From assembly GCF_038005225.1 (NCBI RefSeq), contig NZ_JBBOSU010000001.1, positions 484,001 through 548,000 of the forward strand: a DNA stretch of 64,000 nucleotides. The letters run 5' to 3'. The stretch's first letter is position 1, and each line of letters begins with the position of its first letter. The notes under the pieces are model-generated. The model had not been told where the DNA came from, ran no database searches, and saw nothing but the letters and a program-made list of their open reading frames with translations. Positions 54,839 through 63,951 of the stretch are shown here, piece after piece. The translations under genes were made by a program, and so were the position numbers. The DNA is from Solibacillus sp. FSL K6-1523. GTDB lineage: Bacteria > Bacillota > Bacilli > Bacillales_A > Planococcaceae.

Positions 54839-55704
54839 ACGTGAAAAAATTAGTGAATTTTGCAATTATTAGTTTTGCGGCAGTAGCTATTTTAGCTGCT
54901 TGTGGGAATAATCCAGATTCAAGTTCAGCTTCTGCAGGAGAAAATAAAGACGGTGTAACGGTAGTTAAAGTAGCTTACGATCAGGCGAGTAAACCGATGT
55001 CCTATATTGACGAAAAAGGCAATGCAACAGGCTACGATGTAGAAGTGATGAAACTCGTGGATGAAGCGCTAGAAGACTATGAATTTCAATATGTTGGCAC
55101 AACGAGTGATGACTTATTAATCGGTGTGGAGCAAGGGAAATACGATGTTGGTGTCAAAAATGCCTTTTGGACGGAAGAACGCACGCAAAAGTATATTTTC
55201 CCGCAACAATTTTTAGGGTTAAGTAGTGCCGGGATCGTTTTGAAAAAAGAAAATGAACAGATTAAAAATTTAAGTGATTTTGCATCAGCCGGTTTTAAAT
55301 TAGCGCCGATTGCTGCAAATAATGCACAGTACACAGTAATCGCTGAATACAATGAGAAAAATCCAAATAATCCAGTAAACTTGAAAGCTGGTGAAGAGTT
55401 TTCCGTAGATGTCGTGCAATGGGTAAATGAAGGGCGCGTTGATGGTGGCGTTATTATTGAGGGTGCTTTCAACGGGCAAGTTTTAACGGAAGGTGGTCCG
55501 TATTATAACTTGAAAGATGATGTTGTTTATAACGAATTTGCCGTGATTAAAACATGGCCGTTATTTAATAAAAAGCAACAGCAATTTGCAGATGCTTATG
55601 ATCAAGCAATTGCTGAAATAAAAGAAACCGATGCGTTACGGAAATTAAGTGTCGAATTTTACGGGAAAGATTTGTTTGAAGTATTAGATACTGTAGAGCG
55701 ATAA
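54835..55704 (+). CDS. Polar amino-acid/cystine-type ABC transporter binding lipoprotein
   Basis: A 289-residue family-3 solute-binding protein with lipobox LAACGNN (cysteine at residue 23). The mature part is typical: YDQASKPMSYIDEKGNATGYDVEVMKLV, then VGTTSDDLLIGVEQGKYDV. It resembles the sulfur amino-acid binding proteins (TcyJ/TcyK type). It overlaps the flavoprotein gene by four bases, so they are one operon. Confidence 0.82.
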   Translation: MNVKKLVNFAIISFAAVAILAACGNNPDSSSASAGENKDGVTVVKVAYDQASKPMSYIDEKGNATGYDVEVMKLVDEALEDYEFQYVGTTSDDLLIGVEQGKYDVGVKNAFWTEERTQKYIFPQQFLGLSSAGIVLKKENEQIKNLSDFASAGFKLAPIAANNAQYTVIAEYNEKNPNNPVNLKAGEEFSVDVVQWVNEGRVDGGVIIEGAFNGQVLTEGGPYYNLKDDVVYNEFAVIKTWPLFNKKQQQFADAYDQAIAEIKETDALRKLSVEFYGKDLFEVLDTVER

Positions 55705-55778
55705 CTGAATGGAGCTGCTAAAGATATTCTGCTTAGCTGCTCTTTTTACTCAAAAGTTGATTAGGAGGTGGCTAGCAG

Positions 55779-56489
55779 TTGGAAAAATACTTTGATGTGT
55801 CCTATATTTGGTCAGCACTCCCCGCATTGCTCCCTTATTTATGGATTACGATTTATATCGCCGTGCTTTCAGTCATTTGTGGCTCAATCATGGGGTTTGG
55901 ATTAGCAGCAGCAAAATTAAGTCAAAAGAAATGGCTGCAAGTTTTAGCGGAAGGTTATACAACGATTATGCGCTGTACACCTTCTATTGTATTGCTGTTT
56001 TTAGTTTATTATGGTGTGCCTGCATTTGCTGAAAATCTTTTCGAAGTCAATTTGCAAAATGTTTCATCAGGTGTTTTTGTCGTCATGACATTTAGCTTAC
56101 AGTTTGCGGCAATGATGTCTGAAGTTATCCGGTCGGCATATTTAGCCATTGACCGAGGACAATTTGAGGCAGCTGTAAGTGTTGGCCTAACACCAATTCA
56201 AGCGTACCGACGCATTATTTTACCACAAGCTTTGGTCATTGCCTTACCGAATTTCGGAAATGGCTTTATCTCGGTTTTACAAGAGGGAGCACTCGCCTAT
56301 ACGATTGGTTTTATCGACATTGTAGGGAAGGCGAATTTAATTATTGCAAACAATTACGGGACACATACATTAGAAATTTTCATCGCACTTGCGGTTATTT
56401 ATTGGTTACTGGCGATGGCGATTGAAAAGGTATTTGGATTGCTTGAAAAAGTATTTCGAAAAGGGAAGCAACCGATTCGGGCGACATAG
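55779..56489 (+). CDS. Amino-acid ABC transporter permease (first of pair)
   Basis: A 236-residue HisM-type permease with five hydrophobic segments. The ATPase-contact loop is EAAVSVGLTPIQAYRRIILPQAL. The start is TTG with AGGAGGTGG upstream. It forms a heteromer with the next gene's product; the two share the same length and fold but differ in sequence. Confidence 0.85.
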   Translation: MEKYFDVSYIWSALPALLPYLWITIYIAVLSVICGSIMGFGLAAAKLSQKKWLQVLAEGYTTIMRCTPSIVLLFLVYYGVPAFAENLFEVNLQNVSSGVFVVMTFSLQFAAMMSEVIRSAYLAIDRGQFEAAVSVGLTPIQAYRRIILPQALVIALPNFGNGFISVLQEGALAYTIGFIDIVGKANLIIANNYGTHTLEIFIALAVIYWLLAMAIEKVFGLLEKVFRKGKQPIRAT

Positions 56490-56501
56490 GAGGGACGCTT
56501 T

Positions 56502-57212
56502 ATGGGATTCATTGATTGGCAATTTTTAATTAATACATTTTTTATAGCATTAAGCGGTGTTCCAGTGGCGCTTCTTGTCACCATTATTTCATTAATAGTT
56601 GCAGTTCCTTTTGGATTTTTACTCGCATTGTCCCGCATTTATGAAATACCAGTACTCAATTCATTTGCGAAATTATATATTTCATTCGTCCGTGGTACAC
56701 CCATTATTATTCAAATTTTTGTCCTGTATGCAACGATTCCACTACTGCTAAATGGGCTGTTTGAGAAATATCAGATTGATTACCCAATCTATGAAATTAA
56801 CCCACTTTGGTATGCGTTTATTATATTTTCATTTAACACGACGGCTGTATTAATCGAAGTTTTTCGCTCGGCATTACAAACCGTATCGAAAGGGCAAATT
56901 GAGGCGGCACATTCAGTTGGATTGACGACAACACAAGCATATAGACGTATTATTATCCCGCAAGCTTTAGTTGCAGCGATGCCAAATTTATGTACAGCAA
57001 CGATTAATTTAATAAAAGCAACATCACTAGGATATGCCATTTCTCTGCAAGAAATTACGTTAAAAGCAAAAGTTGAAGCCAATTTCGGCTACAACTATTT
57101 AGAAGCATATCTTGATATTTTCATTGTGTATTTACTCATTTGTATCGCTGTGGAGTATTTATTTAAATGGTATGAAAAGAGATTAAGTCGGTATAAGTCG
57201 GCTTTTATTTAA
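56502..57212 (+). CDS. Amino-acid ABC transporter permease (second of pair)
   Basis: A 236-residue HisM-type permease. FVRGTPIIIQIFVLY and EAAHSVGLTTTQAYRRIIIPQAL are the family signatures. AGGAGGGAC lies 6 nt before the ATG. It starts 12 bp after the first permease. Confidence 0.86.
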   Translation: MGFIDWQFLINTFFIALSGVPVALLVTIISLIVAVPFGFLLALSRIYEIPVLNSFAKLYISFVRGTPIIIQIFVLYATIPLLLNGLFEKYQIDYPIYEINPLWYAFIIFSFNTTAVLIEVFRSALQTVSKGQIEAAHSVGLTTTQAYRRIIIPQALVAAMPNLCTATINLIKATSLGYAISLQEITLKAKVEANFGYNYLEAYLDIFIVYLLICIAVEYLFKWYEKRLSRYKSAFI

Positions 57213-57224
57213 GGGGGGCGCGGT

Positions 57225-57980
57225 GTGTTAGAAATTAAAAATATCCATAAAACATTCGGCAAGAATGAGATTTTAAAAGGTGTGGATTTAACGATTGATA
57301 AAGGGGATGTCGTCGTTATTTTAGGTCCGAGTGGCTCTGGCAAAACGACACTTCTCCGTTGCATTAACTTTTTAGAACGTGCAGATGAAGGCACAGCAAG
57401 CTTTGATACGATTCAAGTGGATTTGCATAATGCATCGAAAAAGGACATTTTAGCGATTCGCAAAAAAACGGCTTTTGTTTTTCAAAACTATAATTTATTT
57501 GCGAATAAAACCGCACTTGAAAATGTGGCAGAAGGGCTCCATATCGGGCGTGGTATGAAAAAGGAAGAAGCATTAAAAACTTCGCGTGAAGCACTGGACC
57601 GGGTCGGTTTATCTGAAAAATACGATGCTTATCCAAGTCAGCTTTCGGGTGGGCAACAGCAGCGGGTTGGAATTGCGCGCGCGGTCGCTTTGAATCCAGA
57701 TATTATTTTATTTGATGAACCTACGTCAGCATTAGATCCAGAGCTTGTTGGAGAGGTGTTAACCGTTATGAGGGAGATAGCCAAGGAAGGGACGACAATG
57801 CTTGTTGTAACGCATGAAATGTCATTCGCACGCGATGTAGCAAACCGGGTTATCTTTATGGATGGGGGAAATATTGTAGAGGAAGGCACGCCACATGAAA
57901 TTTTTGTCCAACCAAAAGAAGAGAGGACAAAACGTTTTCTTCAGCGCGTGTTGCCGGATGATTATACGTATCATATATAA
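57225..57980 (+). CDS. Amino-acid ABC transporter ATP-binding protein
   Basis: A 251-residue ATPase with Walker [10 protein letters not shown], signature LSGGQQQR, Walker [15 protein letters not shown] and switch His in [12 protein letters not shown], typical of the polar amino-acid (HisP/GlnQ/TcyN) group. The GTG start follows AAGGGGGG. It completes the transporter with the preceding lipoprotein and two permeases. No clear terminator was found in the 117 bp that follow. Confidence 0.9.
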   Translation: MLEIKNIHKTFGKNEILKGVDLTIDKGDVVVILGPSGSGKTTLLRCINFLERADEGTASFDTIQVDLHNASKKDILAIRKKTAFVFQNYNLFANKTALENVAEGLHIGRGMKKEEALKTSREALDRVGLSEKYDAYPSQLSGGQQQRVGIARAVALNPDIILFDEPTSALDPELVGEVLTVMREIAKEGTTMLVVTHEMSFARDVANRVIFMDGGNIVEEGTPHEIFVQPKEERTKRFLQRVLPDDYTYHI

Positions 57981-58097
57981 AGGTCGGAATGGGTGAATTT
58001 TTACTTGCGATGTCATTCATAACATATCGGCCTCTTTATTGATCAACCTAATATTTGAATAATCAGGTGTATCCATGTAGAGGCCATATTAAGGAGA

Positions 58098-59042
58098 TTA
58101 CAGACGTGCATCCTTCTGAAAGTTAAGGGCGAAATGATTAGCTTCTTCGTATACGGCAAACTTATACCCCTGTTCTCTGTAAAATGCAATAATCTCTGGA
58201 AGTGCCGCCAAAGTTTGTGGTTTTTCGTGCATTAGCACAACTTCTCTATCAGCTTTTGTGCCACTTTTAATATTCTCTATAATTTGGGATGGATTATCTT
58301 TTAACGACCAGTCATTGGAATCAATTGTCCAATCCCAAACTTTAATGTTTGCGTCTACGATTTGATTGCGAATCTGTTCACTTTTCAACCCTGGTGCGGA
58401 ACCATAAGGAGGGCGAACTAAACGGGGGTTTGTACCAGTAATCTCATGAATTAGTGCTAACGCTTCGTTCATCTCGGGTACAAACTGATTATCCTTGTAT
58501 AATGTTTTGGATTCATGCGTCATGCTATGGGCACCGATATAATGTCCTTCTGTTGTTGCCCGTTTTACACTTTCCTGGAGATGCTTCTTTTTCAGGTTAC
58601 TTCCTTGCATGAAAAAGGTTACTTTCACATTTTGCTCGTATAAGACATCTAGAAATTGGCCTGTTAATATGCTAGGACCATCATCAAATGTTAGGTAGAC
58701 CACTTTATCTAAAGATATTTCTTCTGTACTTGCTTGTTCCTTATCTTGGCTGATTGGGGCTTCTACCTCCTCTGTAGAATCTTGTTGGGTGTTGTTGTTA
58801 ACTTCAGAATTTGAGTGTTCTAAAGATTCTTCCTTTAGATTAGTTTGTTCTTTACCTTGGTTAATCGAAGGCTCTACTTTTTCGGTCATATCTTGCTTAC
58901 TACTTTTTTCATTAATAGCATACGATTTTCCTACAATAAAACCAGCAAAAAAAATAGGGATTAGCATAACCAGTATCGTCATTACAATTCGTGATCTTCT
59001 TTTTTTTCTTCTTTTGTCATACTCATTTTGTGGTGCTCTCAT
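58098..59042 (-). CDS. Membrane-anchored polysaccharide deacetylase (NodB domain)
   Basis: A 314-residue protein: a basic N-terminus, one transmembrane anchor (~residues 19-41), a Glu/Gln/Ser-rich linker (~45-115, containing a repeated (S/P)I(N/S)Q(G/D)KEQ motif) and a CE4/NodB domain. Catalytic motifs are intact: TFDDGP, HSMTHE, RPPYGSAPG, WDWTIDSNDW and VVLMHE. It should deacetylate N-acetylglucosamine or N-acetylmuramate units of cell-wall glycan outside the cell. AGGAGG lies 11 nt before the ATG. Confidence 0.88.
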   Translation of the reverse strand: MRAPQNEYDKRRKKRRSRIVMTILVMLIPIFFAGFIVGKSYAINEKSSKQDMTEKVEPSINQGKEQTNLKEESLEHSNSEVNNNTQQDSTEEVEAPISQDKEQASTEEISLDKVVYLTFDDGPSILTGQFLDVLYEQNVKVTFFMQGSNLKKKHLQESVKRATTEGHYIGAHSMTHESKTLYKDNQFVPEMNEALALIHEITGTNPRLVRPPYGSAPGLKSEQIRNQIVDANIKVWDWTIDSNDWSLKDNPSQIIENIKSGTKADREVVLMHEKPQTLAALPEIIAFYREQGYKFAVYEEANHFALNFQKDARL

Positions 59043-59402
59043 GATTGTTAAATCCTCCTGCTGTAAATTTGAGTGTTTATGTACGTTCGTTTTTCCGTAT
59101 ATTATATGAAACTAGTAGACATTTGAATGTGTTTGCTATTTGAAGTGCAAAGCGATAGTGGACCTCTCGATGTTTTGTAATAATAAAATATTCACTTTTT
59201 CTAATTTTCAACATGTCGCAAATACGTTCTACCTATTTGACGGGTCAGGCAAATAAAAAGTTTATATTAATTTTATATAAATAGGTTCAACTTATATATT
59301 TAATGAATAGTGATGAAGTTTCTGAAAACTCCCTCTTATCTACATACAAACATTCATTCTTCCGCTATAATAGAATAACCTATCAATTAAATAAGAAATG
59401 TG
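59043..59402. other. Intergenic region before the cobalamin riboswitch
   Basis: No gene seen. A TATAAT at 59366-59371 could be the -10 of the cobalamin operon, though no good -35 is placed before it. The rest is plain AT-rich sequence. Confidence 0.45.
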
Positions 59403-59690
59403 AAGGTTCTTAAAAAATTAGTTTTTCAAATTAATGAATAAGGATTAAAAGGGAAATCGGTTTCAGTCCGATGCGGTCCCGCCACTGTAAATGCGAGTTT
59501 GTTGAAAAAAGCCACTGAAGAAATTTGGGAAGGTATCAACAAGTATTCATGCATGAGCCAGGAGACCTGCCTCTACATTGCCAACAGTAAACCTGCGAGG
59601 ATCGGGAGTGGCTTATAATTATCGATTCGAAATTATTTGCATACATCAATGGAAGTCTCCCAAGTTGGAGGCTTCTTTCTTTTGGTTGAA
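59403..59690 (+). promoter_or_regulatory. Cobalamin riboswitch with terminator
   Basis: The conserved blocks appear in order: AAAAGGGAA, GTCCGATGCGGTCCCGCCACTGTAA (written here as positions 59466-59490), GAAAAAAGCCACTG, TTGGGAAGG and the B12 box AGCCAGGAGACCTGCC (59557-59572). GGAAGTCTCC (59651-59660) then pairs with GGAGGCTTC (59667-59675) before TTTCTTTT, forming a terminator. By known mechanism, adenosylcobalamin binding turns off the downstream uptake operon. Confidence 0.95.
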
Positions 59691-59735
59691 AAAACGGTTC
59701 TAGATAGGCTACGTAAAATTTAGGAGGAAAATAAA

Positions 59736-60698
59736 ATGAAGAAAATACAAAGTTTAGCAATGCTCTTTTTAATGGCGATGCTCGTACTAGTAGGTTGTGG
59801 CACAGGGGATTCTAAGCCTACAACAAATGATACAGAACAAAACAAAACAGCAAAAGGTAAGGATAGTGCAGCTGCACAATTCCCTGTAACGGTAACGGAT
59901 TCACTAGGAAGAGAGATAGCATTAGAAAAACAACCCGAACGTATTATTTCTCTTGCCCCTTCAAATACTGAAATTTTATTTGGCTTAGGGTTAAATGAAG
60001 AAATTGTCGGCGTTTCAGATAACGATACTTTCCCAGAACAAGCAACGACAAAGGAAAAAGTAGGCGGCATGGAATTTAATTTAGAGCTAATCGCATCACT
60101 TAAACCAGACATCGTATTTGCGCATGAATCAGGCATGTACAATTTTGAAAAGGGCATGGAACAGTTAGAAGCAATGGGCATTGCTGTTTTTGTCGTAAAA
60201 AATACGGTGAATTTTGAAGAAACATATGAAACGATGAAGCAAATTGGGCAACTAACAGGCAAGGTAGCACAAGCAGATGAGATGGTTGCTACTATGCAAA
60301 AAGATATTGAAGAAATGACAACTAAGGCAGTTGGTTTAGATGGGAAATCGGCATTTATTGTTGTAGGTACGAACCCCGATTTATACGCGGTTGGCACAGG
60401 AACATTTATTAATGAAATGCTTCATACGGTAGGTGTTAAAAATAGTGTGACACAACCAGGTTGGCTACAATATAGCGCAGAGCAATTTGTAAGTGACAAT
60501 CCAGAAGTGATTTTAGTAACATACGAAGACGATATTGAGGCAATTTTATCAAATCCAGCTTATGCAGAAATGGATGCAGTGAAATCTGGAAATGTTCATT
60601 TAATTGATGCGGATACAACAAGTCGTCAAGGACCTCGTATTGTAGAAGGTATTCAATCAATTGCACAAACAATGTATCCAGAGGTTTTCGGTGAATAA
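59736..60698 (+). CDS. btuF: Cobalamin/corrinoid ABC transporter binding lipoprotein
   Basis: A 320-residue class III binding protein. Lipobox LVGCGTG (cysteine at residue 21), a Lys/Asp-rich linker, then the two-lobed domain: ERIISLAPSNTEILFGLGL, LIASLKPDIVF, GSAFIVVGTNPD-like segments and GPRIVEGIQSIA. Control by the cobalamin riboswitch identifies corrinoid as substrate. TAGGAGG lies 8 nt before the ATG. Confidence 0.9.
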   Translation: MKKIQSLAMLFLMAMLVLVGCGTGDSKPTTNDTEQNKTAKGKDSAAAQFPVTVTDSLGREIALEKQPERIISLAPSNTEILFGLGLNEEIVGVSDNDTFPEQATTKEKVGGMEFNLELIASLKPDIVFAHESGMYNFEKGMEQLEAMGIAVFVVKNTVNFEETYETMKQIGQLTGKVAQADEMVATMQKDIEEMTTKAVGLDGKSAFIVVGTNPDLYAVGTGTFINEMLHTVGVKNSVTQPGWLQYSAEQFVSDNPEVILVTYEDDIEAILSNPAYAEMDAVKSGNVHLIDADTTSRQGPRIVEGIQSIAQTMYPEVFGE

Positions 60699-61689
60699 AA
60701 AATATACATTCGCTTATTTAGTATCAATCGTTTTGCTGCTATTAAGCGTATGGCTCGGTGTGTCAATTGGCTCGGTTAATATTCCGATTGCAACATTATG
60801 GGACAAGGCGACTGATCCCGTTGCCCACAGTATTTTATGGAAAATCAGAATGCCCCGTGTCATTTTAGCAGCAATTATCGGAGCTTCTTTAGCGATTGCA
60901 GGTGCAGCTTTTCAAGGGTTGCTTAAAAATCCACTGGCAGATCCGTATACATTAGGAATTTCTTCAGGTGCCTCGGTTGGTGCTGTGATGACGATTTTCC
61001 TAGGTATCTCGATTCCATTATTGGGAACCTTTACATTACCTGTATTTAGTATGATTGGTGCGCTACTAACGATGATTGCAGTATTAAGCTTTGCGCGAAT
61101 CGTAGACCGTACACTGAAAATGGAAACACTTATTTTAACAGGTGTTATTTTTAGTTCCTTTTTAGGTTCTTGCATTTCGTTAATGGTCGCCTTAACAGGA
61201 GAAGAGTTGCGAGAAATTATCGGTTGGCTTTTAGGCAGTGTTTCAATGCGCGGTTGGCCGTATGTGAAAATGATTTTGCCATTCGCGATTATCGGAACCG
61301 TTATTATTTGGTTACAACGCCGCGAATTAAATGCGATGATTTATGGTGAAGAACGTGCGCAATATTTAGGAGTTAATGTGAAACGTAGTAAATTTATGAT
61401 TTTAGCGGGTGGTTCGATGCTAACAGGTGCATCTGTTGCAGCGTCTGGTACAATTGGCTTTGTTGGTCTTGTAATTCCGCATATGGTCCGCAGTATTATC
61501 GGGGCAGATCATCGACATTTACTCCCAATTTCCTTATTGAACGGGGCAAGCTTACTCGTCATTTGTGATTTAGTATCGCGGACAATTATTGCGCCAGTTG
61601 AGCTACCAATCGGTGTAATTACAGCGTTTATCGGTGCACCAGTATTTGCTTATATTTTCTTTAAACAGCGTAGAAAGGGGGGAGCATGA
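60691..61689 (+). CDS. btuC: Cobalamin ABC transporter permease
   Basis: A 332-residue FecCD/BtuC permease with about ten membrane helices. RMPRVILAAIIGASLAIAGAAFQGLLKNPLADPYTLGISSGA is the family's leading signature (residues ~60-100), and GFVGLVIPHMVR is the ATPase-contact motif. The GTG at 60691 overlaps btuF by 8 bp; the frame extends to 60661 only as read-through of btuF. Confidence 0.92.
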   Translation: MNKKYTFAYLVSIVLLLLSVWLGVSIGSVNIPIATLWDKATDPVAHSILWKIRMPRVILAAIIGASLAIAGAAFQGLLKNPLADPYTLGISSGASVGAVMTIFLGISIPLLGTFTLPVFSMIGALLTMIAVLSFARIVDRTLKMETLILTGVIFSSFLGSCISLMVALTGEELREIIGWLLGSVSMRGWPYVKMILPFAIIGTVIIWLQRRELNAMIYGEERAQYLGVNVKRSKFMILAGGSMLTGASVAASGTIGFVGLVIPHMVRSIIGADHRHLLPISLLNGASLLVICDLVSRTIIAPVELPIGVITAFIGAPVFAYIFFKQRRKGGA

Positions 61690-63152
61690 TGCTAAAGGTT
61701 CAAAATATTTCAGGTGGCTATCATGCAAACCCAATTGTCAAAAACATGTCATTTCAAGTAGGTAAGGGAAAAATTCTTGGAATACTTGGACCGAATGGTA
61801 GCGGCAAATCGACACTATTAAAAATTATTAGTGGTGTACTTAAACCGCAAGACGGGCAAATCATCATAGATGGGCAAGCAATTGAAAGTTATTCTGTGAA
61901 ACAGTTAGCAAAAAAAATGGCGGTACTCCCTCAACTACATGCGAGCAGTTTTTCAAATACTGTCTATGATGCGATTTCTTTAGGGCGTTACCCACATCAA
62001 AGTGGCTTTTTCTCTTCATGGTCAAAAAAAGATGAACAGGCAGTACAGACGGCGATGGAACAAACAGGTGTGGCACGTTATAAAGAGCATTATTTAGAGC
62101 TGTTATCGGGCGGTGAGCAGCAACGTGTATTTATTGCACAAGCATTGGCGCAAAATTCGGAGCTACTGTTATTAGACGAACCGACGAACCATTTAGATAT
62201 CGCACATCAAAAACAAATTTTAGATATGATTCGCCAACAAGTGGAACAAAATGGATTAACAGTCGTGTCCATATTCCATGATATTAACCTAGCTTCACTT
62301 TATTGCGATGAATTATTACTATTAGAAGACGGCGAAATGCGTGCGTTTGGATTACCGCATGAAGTCGTTTTACAAGGGCAAATAGAGGACGTTTACCAAG
62401 CGCGAATTGCTACATATCCGCATCCTGAATTACCGAAACCACAAATTACGATGCTACCAGCGAAGGAAATGCAACGTAATTTTGCAAAGGTAGTGGTAGA
62501 CGATTTTCGCATAACGGAGGACTATATTGAATACACTGCACAAGCTCCGTTAAAAGTTGTTTCTTCCGCGGTGCATAATGCGGGAATCGGTTGGTATGAA
62601 AGCTTTTTAAATCGCGCTATTTCTCCTTACTATGATATAAATAAAGTAAATGATGAAACGGTTGCCTTTTTACAGCAGCATCAGTTTGCTCCTACGAATA
62701 CAGTTGTTATGTTGACCGCGGTGGCTATGAACTGTGCAGAAATTCAAGCTTTTTCATCAGGAAGTTGTGAAATCGTCGTCATGGTTACAGCAGGTGTTGG
62801 TAATGGTATTGATGTAACGAAAGCGTATTTGCGTGATGATTCATTTCATATCGGTACGGTGAATACGTGGGTTTTTGTGAATGGCAAGCTGTCCGATGAA
62901 GCATTTATCCAAGCGATGATTACCGCAACAGAGGCGAAGACAAAAGCATTTGCAGAACAGCAAGTGGTTGATCAACAAACGAAAACGATTGCTACGGGTA
63001 CAGCAACAGATAGCTTATTAATTGCCGCGACACAGCAGGGCGAGAAAATGCCTTATGCAGGACCAATTACCGAAATTGGAAAGCTAATTGGGCGAGGCGT
63101 TTTTGAAACTACGATGGCGGCAATCGTTAAATACAAGCAAGCGCGGAAATAG
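61686..63152 (+). CDS. BtuD-CbiZ fusion: corrinoid ABC ATPase plus adenosylcobinamide amidohydrolase
   Basis: A 488-residue two-domain protein. Residues ~1-250 are a BtuD/FecE ATPase (Walker A GPNGSGKST, signature LSGGEQQR, Walker B LLLLDEPTNHLD). Residues ~270-488 are a CbiZ domain (LKVVSSAVHNAGIG, VVMLTAVAMNCAEIQ, TAGVGNGIDVTKA, GTATDSLLIAATQQGEKMPYAGP). CbiZ cleaves the aminopropanol side chain of adenosylcobinamide to adenosylcobyric acid, which can re-enter synthesis. So one chain powers import and remodels precursor. Tandem ATG codons lie at 61686 and 61689, with the btuC stop overlapping (ATGA). Confidence 0.9.
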   Translation: MMLKVQNISGGYHANPIVKNMSFQVGKGKILGILGPNGSGKSTLLKIISGVLKPQDGQIIIDGQAIESYSVKQLAKKMAVLPQLHASSFSNTVYDAISLGRYPHQSGFFSSWSKKDEQAVQTAMEQTGVARYKEHYLELLSGGEQQRVFIAQALAQNSELLLLDEPTNHLDIAHQKQILDMIRQQVEQNGLTVVSIFHDINLASLYCDELLLLEDGEMRAFGLPHEVVLQGQIEDVYQARIATYPHPELPKPQITMLPAKEMQRNFAKVVVDDFRITEDYIEYTAQAPLKVVSSAVHNAGIGWYESFLNRAISPYYDINKVNDETVAFLQQHQFAPTNTVVMLTAVAMNCAEIQAFSSGSCEIVVMVTAGVGNGIDVTKAYLRDDSFHIGTVNTWVFVNGKLSDEAFIQAMITATEAKTKAFAEQQVVDQQTKTIATGTATDSLLIAATQQGEKMPYAGPITEIGKLIGRGVFETTMAAIVKYKQARK

Positions 63153-63170
63153 TTTTACGCTAAAGCGGTG

Positions 63171-63275
63171 TTGGCATTGGCTATTAAATGAGTTTATTTG
63201 GCGATTAACCGTATCAGTTTGGCTAATAACGGATAAATTCTGGCGATTAACGATTGAAAAATGGCTATAAAGTGA
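63171..63275 (+). repeat. Degenerate tandem array, exact 21-bp period, core TTGGC(T/G)ATTAA
   Basis: Five units with GGC at 63179, 63200, 63221, 63242 and 63263, each step exactly 21 bp. Cores read TTGGCTATTAA, TTGGCGATTAA, TTGGCTAATAA, CTGGCGATTAA and ATGGCTATAAA. The array lies inside the cobalamin operon, between the btuD-cbiZ fusion and the adenosyltransferase gene, so it is probably transcribed. It is the same core as the minus-strand array at 15757. Confidence 0.87.
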
Positions 63276-63302
63276 AGATTCAATCATGAAAGGGTGAGTA
63301 GA

Positions 63303-63863
63303 ATGAAATTATATACGAAGCAAGGCGATAAAGGGAAAACAAGCATTATCGGAGGTCGTGTCGACAAAGACCATTTACGCGTACAAGCATATGGCACGAT
63401 TGATGAGCTGAATTCTTTCATTGGGAAGGCCATTTTTGAACTGGAAAAAGGTAAATTTGCAGATATTATTGCGGACTTAACGTCAATCCAGCATGAGCTA
63501 TTTGATGGTGGTGGTGACTTAGCGAATGTTATGAAAGAACGCCACTATAAGCTAAAAGAAGAGCCAATTACTATTTTAGAGCAACGCATTGACGCTTTAT
63601 CAGAAGAAGCTCCACCATTACAACGATTTATTTTACCAGGTGGTTCACCAGCAGCTGCAACCCTTCATATTGCACGTACAGTAGCGCGCCGTGCAGAGCG
63701 TGAAACGGTGACACTCATGAAGGAAATAGAAGACGTATCACCAGTTGTTCAAAAGTATTTAAATCGATTATCAGATTATTTATTTGCGGCAGCGCGCATA
63801 GCAAACAGTCGATTATCTATCCCAGATGTCGAGTATATTCGCAGTGCTAATGTATTCAAATAA
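63303..63863 (+). CDS. pduO: PduO-type ATP:cob(I)alamin adenosyltransferase
   Basis: A 186-residue adenosyltransferase. The N-terminal LYTKQGDKGKTSIIGGRVDKDH binds ATP, and HIARTVARRAERETV and LNRLSDYLFAAAR are the conserved C-terminal helices. It adds the 5'-deoxyadenosyl group to cobalamin or cobinamide, producing the substrate form for the CbiZ domain and the ligand of the riboswitch. The ATG at 63303 follows AAAGGGTG by 6 nt; the GTG at 63294 lies within that site. Confidence 0.92.
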   Translation: MKLYTKQGDKGKTSIIGGRVDKDHLRVQAYGTIDELNSFIGKAIFELEKGKFADIIADLTSIQHELFDGGGDLANVMKERHYKLKEEPITILEQRIDALSEEAPPLQRFILPGGSPAAATLHIARTVARRAERETVTLMKEIEDVSPVVQKYLNRLSDYLFAAARIANSRLSIPDVEYIRSANVFK

Positions 63864-63868
63864 CCGTA

Positions 63869-63912
63869 AAAAGCTAGCTAACGATTAGAAAATCGTTAAG
63901 CTAGCTTTTATT
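63869..63912 (+). terminator. Terminator of the cobalamin operon
   Basis: AAAAGCTAGCTAACGAT pairs with ATCGTTAAGCTAGCTTTT with one bulge, followed by ATT. Confidence 0.88.
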
Positions 63913-63951
63913 ATAACTATATTAAATTTTCAGAATTAATTTGAAATAGTG

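Noticed and set aside
58030-58086. GGCCTCT…AGAGGCC inverted repeat between the ABC operon and the deacetylase gene
   Set aside because: The arms are only 7 bp, about 45 bp apart, with no T-run or other support for a terminator or operator.
63088-63270. Open frame over the 63-kb array reading as a Trp/Leu heptad peptide
   Set aside because: It starts inside the cbiZ frame with no ribosome site. A 21-bp repeat without stops in one frame stays open automatically, so this is not evidence of coding.
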